Below, piece after piece: positions 61,868 through 64,000 of a DNA stretch of 64,000 nucleotides. Each line of letters opens with the position of its first letter. The stretch's first letter is position 1. Both the position numbers and the translations under genes were made by a program. Origin of the DNA: Paraliobacillus sp. PM-2 (GTDB lineage Bacteria; Bacillota; Bacilli; Bacillales; Amphibacillaceae). A model generated the notes under the pieces. It saw only the letters and a list, made by a program, of their open reading frames with translations. It did no database searches and was not told the origin of the DNA. The stretch lies in contig NZ_CTEI01000003.1 of assembly GCF_001368815.1 (NCBI RefSeq), forward strand, positions 124,001 to 188,000, read 5' to 3'.

Positions 61868-63145
61868 CTAGTTTAGCGTCTGTCTTAAATTATCATTTGT
61901 TTCATCTGCATCTTGAAGCGCTTCTTTAACTGTTTTTGTTCCAGCTAGAACTTCTTGTAATGATTTACCATAAGATTGTACAATTGGATTTCCTGAAGTC
62001 CAAACAGCTGTCCATGGTGCATATACATTTCCTGCTTTAAATGCTTCTTCACTATCCGTATAAATCTCTCCTAAATCTACTTCAACACCTTCTAGGAAAG
62101 AACTTCCTGCATTGTCTTCAACTAGTGCTAACTGTGCTTCCTCTGTTGCGGTTAATTCCAATACCTGAATTGCTTCATCAATATAATCTGAATTTGCATT
62201 AATTGCTAAAGCAGAACCTGGACCACCTATTAACCAACCAGGACCTTCCTCTGTACCTGGAATTGGAAACATTCCAATTTCAATATCAGGATTCTTCTCA
62301 AGAATGGTTGGTACGGCCCATGGTCCACTTTCCCACATCGCGGCCTTTCCAGTTGCAAATTGATCTAATGCTTGATCATAACTTAAACCGAGCATATCAT
62401 CTGTTAAGATTTCTTCATCTATAATTTTAGACCATTCTTTTACAGCGGGAAGCCACGCTTCTGCTAATTTCGCTTCACCCTCATTAAACTTATTATCAAA
62501 ATCACTATTTGCTTCATCCGCATAAAATTCATTGTTTACTAATCCAATACTTTGTTTCATCATTGGTTCCCATGATTGAGCACCCATTGTTTGTGGTTTC
62601 ACACCATTTTCAGCTAGCTTCTTGCTTATAGCAATTAATTCATCCCATGTTTTTGGAACCTCTACACCATTTTCTTCAAAGATTGTTTTATTGTAAAAAA
62701 TACCTTCAAACCATGATTGTAATGGGGTTGCATATATACCACCGTCTACTGAATATGGCTTAAGACCTGCATCAACATATTTTGAAGTGAAATCTTTATC
62801 TGAAAGGTCTAGTAAGTAATTAGCTTTTGCAAGTAGCTTTGCTTCTCCACCCACTTCAATGATGTCTGGTCCTTCTCCAGCTTGTAGCTGTGCATTTAAA
62901 ACATTATTAAAATTATCAAGTGCAACAAATTCAAATTCAATTTCAATATTAGGAAGTTTTTCATCCAACATTTGTAAGTATGTTGTTCTTGTGGACTCTG
63001 GATTATAAGCCATCATCCGAAGTTTTACTACCTCATCTTCTGAACCAGAACCTTCCCCTTCACTTCCTGACTCATTCGAACAACCTATCAAGGTGCCTAC
63101 TAACATAATCATACTTAACAAAAATGCAATCGTTTTCTTTTTCAT
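61868..63145 (-). CDS. Sugar ABC transporter substrate-binding lipoprotein
   Basis: 425 residues. The signal MKKKTIAFLLSMIMLVGTLI ends in lipobox IGC (Cys22), followed by a Gly/Ser/Glu linker. The family-1 fold shows EGPDIIEVGGEAKLLAKANY, TWDELIAISKKLAENGVKP, AMWESGPWAVPTILEKNPDI and GNPIVQSYGKSLQEVLAG. It binds an oligosaccharide outside the membrane for the two permeases downstream. The ATG follows GAAAGAGGGGTTTTAA. A cre-like site lies just upstream. Confidence 0.92.
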   Translation of the reverse strand: MKKKTIAFLLSMIMLVGTLIGCSNESGSEGEGSGSEDEVVKLRMMAYNPESTRTTYLQMLDEKLPNIEIEFEFVALDNFNNVLNAQLQAGEGPDIIEVGGEAKLLAKANYLLDLSDKDFTSKYVDAGLKPYSVDGGIYATPLQSWFEGIFYNKTIFEENGVEVPKTWDELIAISKKLAENGVKPQTMGAQSWEPMMKQSIGLVNNEFYADEANSDFDNKFNEGEAKLAEAWLPAVKEWSKIIDEEILTDDMLGLSYDQALDQFATGKAAMWESGPWAVPTILEKNPDIEIGMFPIPGTEEGPGWLIGGPGSALAINANSDYIDEAIQVLELTATEEAQLALVEDNAGSSFLEGVEVDLGEIYTDSEEAFKAGNVYAPWTAVWTSGNPIVQSYGKSLQEVLAGTKTVKEALQDADETNDNLRQTLN

Positions 63146-63177
63146 TTAAAACCCCTCTTTCGTTGTGATACATACAT

Positions 63178-63191
63178 TGTAACCGCTTTAT
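63178..63191 (-). promoter_or_regulatory. Catabolite-response-element-like site upstream of the sugar importer
   Basis: On the plus strand TGTAACCGCTTTAT; the minus strand reads ATAAAGCGGTTACA, which fits TGWNANCGNTNWCA at all but the first two positions. It lies about 35-45 bases before the binding-protein ATG, in the promoter region, where CcpA would repress. Confidence 0.5.
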
Positions 63192-63230
63192 AAAAGACAA
63201 TAAATAATCAATATTACGCTCTTCATGCGA

Positions 63231-63269
63231 AAAAAATACTATTTATTCAAGTGAATAAATAGTATTTTT
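63231..63269. terminator. Terminator after the GH31 gene
   Basis: AAAAAATACTATTTATTC (63231-63248) pairs with GAATAAATAGTATTTTTT (63252-63269), with T-runs on both strands. Confidence 0.88.
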
Positions 63270-63296
63270 TCATTCCCAGTCATTTATATAACTATA

Positions 63297-64000
63297 TTAC
63301 GATTCCATCTGTTCTAATATTATAGGAATTCCTGCTGAACTAGCAAAGTAACGATATTCACCTACACTATTTATTATTTCCTCTTCATATTTCCAATTAC
63401 CTTTTGGAAGATAGACTTCTCTACCCATTGCACCTTGTTCACATACAGGTGCAACAAGTATATTGTCTCCCAACATAAATTGATCAATGACCTGTTCTAC
63501 TGGCTCATCCGGAAAACAATATGTCATATAACGAATAATAGGTTCTCCTGTTTCTTTAGCATGAACAACTAATTCATCAATGATCGCTTGATATTTTTGT
63601 CGAATTTGAACACTTTTTCGTATGTCTTCAAAATGTTCAGCATCTAATATACGATAAGGGGCAGCTGAAAACTGCATCGCTGGCATTAAACATGCAATTT
63701 CACTATGTCTTACAAAAAGCTCAGCATCTAATAAACCGTCGGAACAATCGATAAAATTAAGATACTCACCACCACCAATCATATCTGGACAGCTGAATGG
63801 ATGACCAGTAATACCTTGTAACAGACTATTGGGAATTAAAGCATGAATACCTGTATCTCCCCATGAATGTTCTTTATCACATAAGCGCTGAAGCAATGAC
63901 ATTCCCCCGGCTTTAGTAGTAACACGATATTCATTAAGTGTATATTTTTCGCCAAACTTAGCCCACAGTAATGATTGTTCATCAGGAGTAACATCACCAT
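63297..64000 (-). CDS. Glycoside hydrolase family 31 enzyme (alpha-glucosidase-like), 5' end outside window
   Basis: The frame is open across the window edge (about 234 residues visible, starting near VTPDEQSLLWAKFGEKYTLN), so the N-terminus and part of the barrel are missing. WGDTGIHALIPNSLLQGITG, HPFSCPDMIGGGEYLNF, ELFVRHSEIACLMPAMQFSA and NILVAPVCEQGAMGREVYLP are the C-terminal barrel and beta-domain motifs of GH31. ATG 63902 is an internal Met. It would hydrolyse terminal alpha-linked sugars, probably in the cytosol since no export signal is seen so far. It precedes the sugar importer operon. Confidence 0.85.
   Translation of the reverse strand, partial: GDVTPDEQSLLWAKFGEKYTLNEYRVTTKAGGMSLLQRLCDKEHSWGDTGIHALIPNSLLQGITGHPFSCPDMIGGGEYLNFIDCSDGLLDAELFVRHSEIACLMPAMQFSAAPYRILDAEHFEDIRKSVQIRQKYQAIIDELVVHAKETGEPIIRYMTYCFPDEPVEQVIDQFMLGDNILVAPVCEQGAMGREVYLPKGNWKYEEEIINSVGEYRYFASSAGIPIILEQMES

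Overview
The window looks like chromosomal DNA from a low-GC, Gram-positive, spore-forming, probably halotolerant member of the Bacillaceae (Gracilibacillus/Oceanobacillus/Virgibacillus type). The evidence is the AT-rich sequence, strong GGAGG ribosome sites, frequent TTG/GTG starts, a YjcZ-type sporulation peptide, an NhaC antiporter, a C30-type carotenoid cluster and many Bacillus-like operons. The genus is inferred, not shown. I found no rRNA, tRNA, CRISPR array or intact transposase.

Layout. 1-9.8 kb: a 3'-truncated ferredoxin-NADP reductase paralogue, then on the minus strand a pigment operon (crtN, a second crtN-type gene, crtM, a CruF-like hydratase, two decayed genes, fni). It is divergent from a B12-binding MerR regulator of the CarH/LitR type, followed by pepT. 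9.8-18.1 kb: NhaC, a small secreted protein, an ECF sigma/anti-sigma pair, an HD hydrolase, small proteins, queC, a DUF915 hydrolase, a hemerythrin-like protein and a type I toxin-antitoxin locus. 18.1-21.7 kb is a decayed accessory region: a metal P-type ATPase gene split by about 2 kb of foreign DNA, plus orphan fragments. 22.1-25.5 kb: an HMA metal-binding protein, an intact P1B ATPase with CPG instead of CPC, and a Crp/Fnr regulator, with FNR boxes before the two metal genes. 26-31 kb: an LnrJKLMN-like two-component/ABC drug-efflux system. 31.6-40.9 kb: a PAS chemoreceptor, a GNAT enzyme, a Fur-box-linked hydroxamate siderophore importer, an intact ferredoxin-NADP reductase, an aldehyde dehydrogenase, a K+ channel and a TipAS regulator. 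41-46 kb: lower mevalonate pathway genes (mvaK1, mvaD, mvaK2) behind a TctA-type permease. 46-48 kb: pdxK and an ArsR/DUF2087 regulator with two palindromic operators. 48-55 kb: a GntR-controlled nucleoside salvage operon (nupC, pdp, XapX protein, deoB, punA, cdd, deoC). 55-57.3 kb: small spore-type proteins, a CsbD fragment and a DsbA-like thiol protein. 57.4-64 kb: a glucan-use locus with a sortase-anchored GH16 enzyme, a sugar ABC importer and a GH31 enzyme running off the end.

How the parts fit. Mevalonate genes plus the type II isomerase (fni) supply isoprenyl units; CrtM and the desaturases turn them into a C30 carotenoid, probably under light/B12 control. Three palindromic repeat families are dispersed through the window. 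Two identical copies of a 29-bp palindrome supply the last codons and stop of two unrelated genes. The most original observations are the 11-bp tandem repeats over the crt promoter, the FNR boxes placed at about -41.5 before metal-handling genes, the gene ends supplied by repeats, and the serial decay of the carotenoid-tailoring genes.
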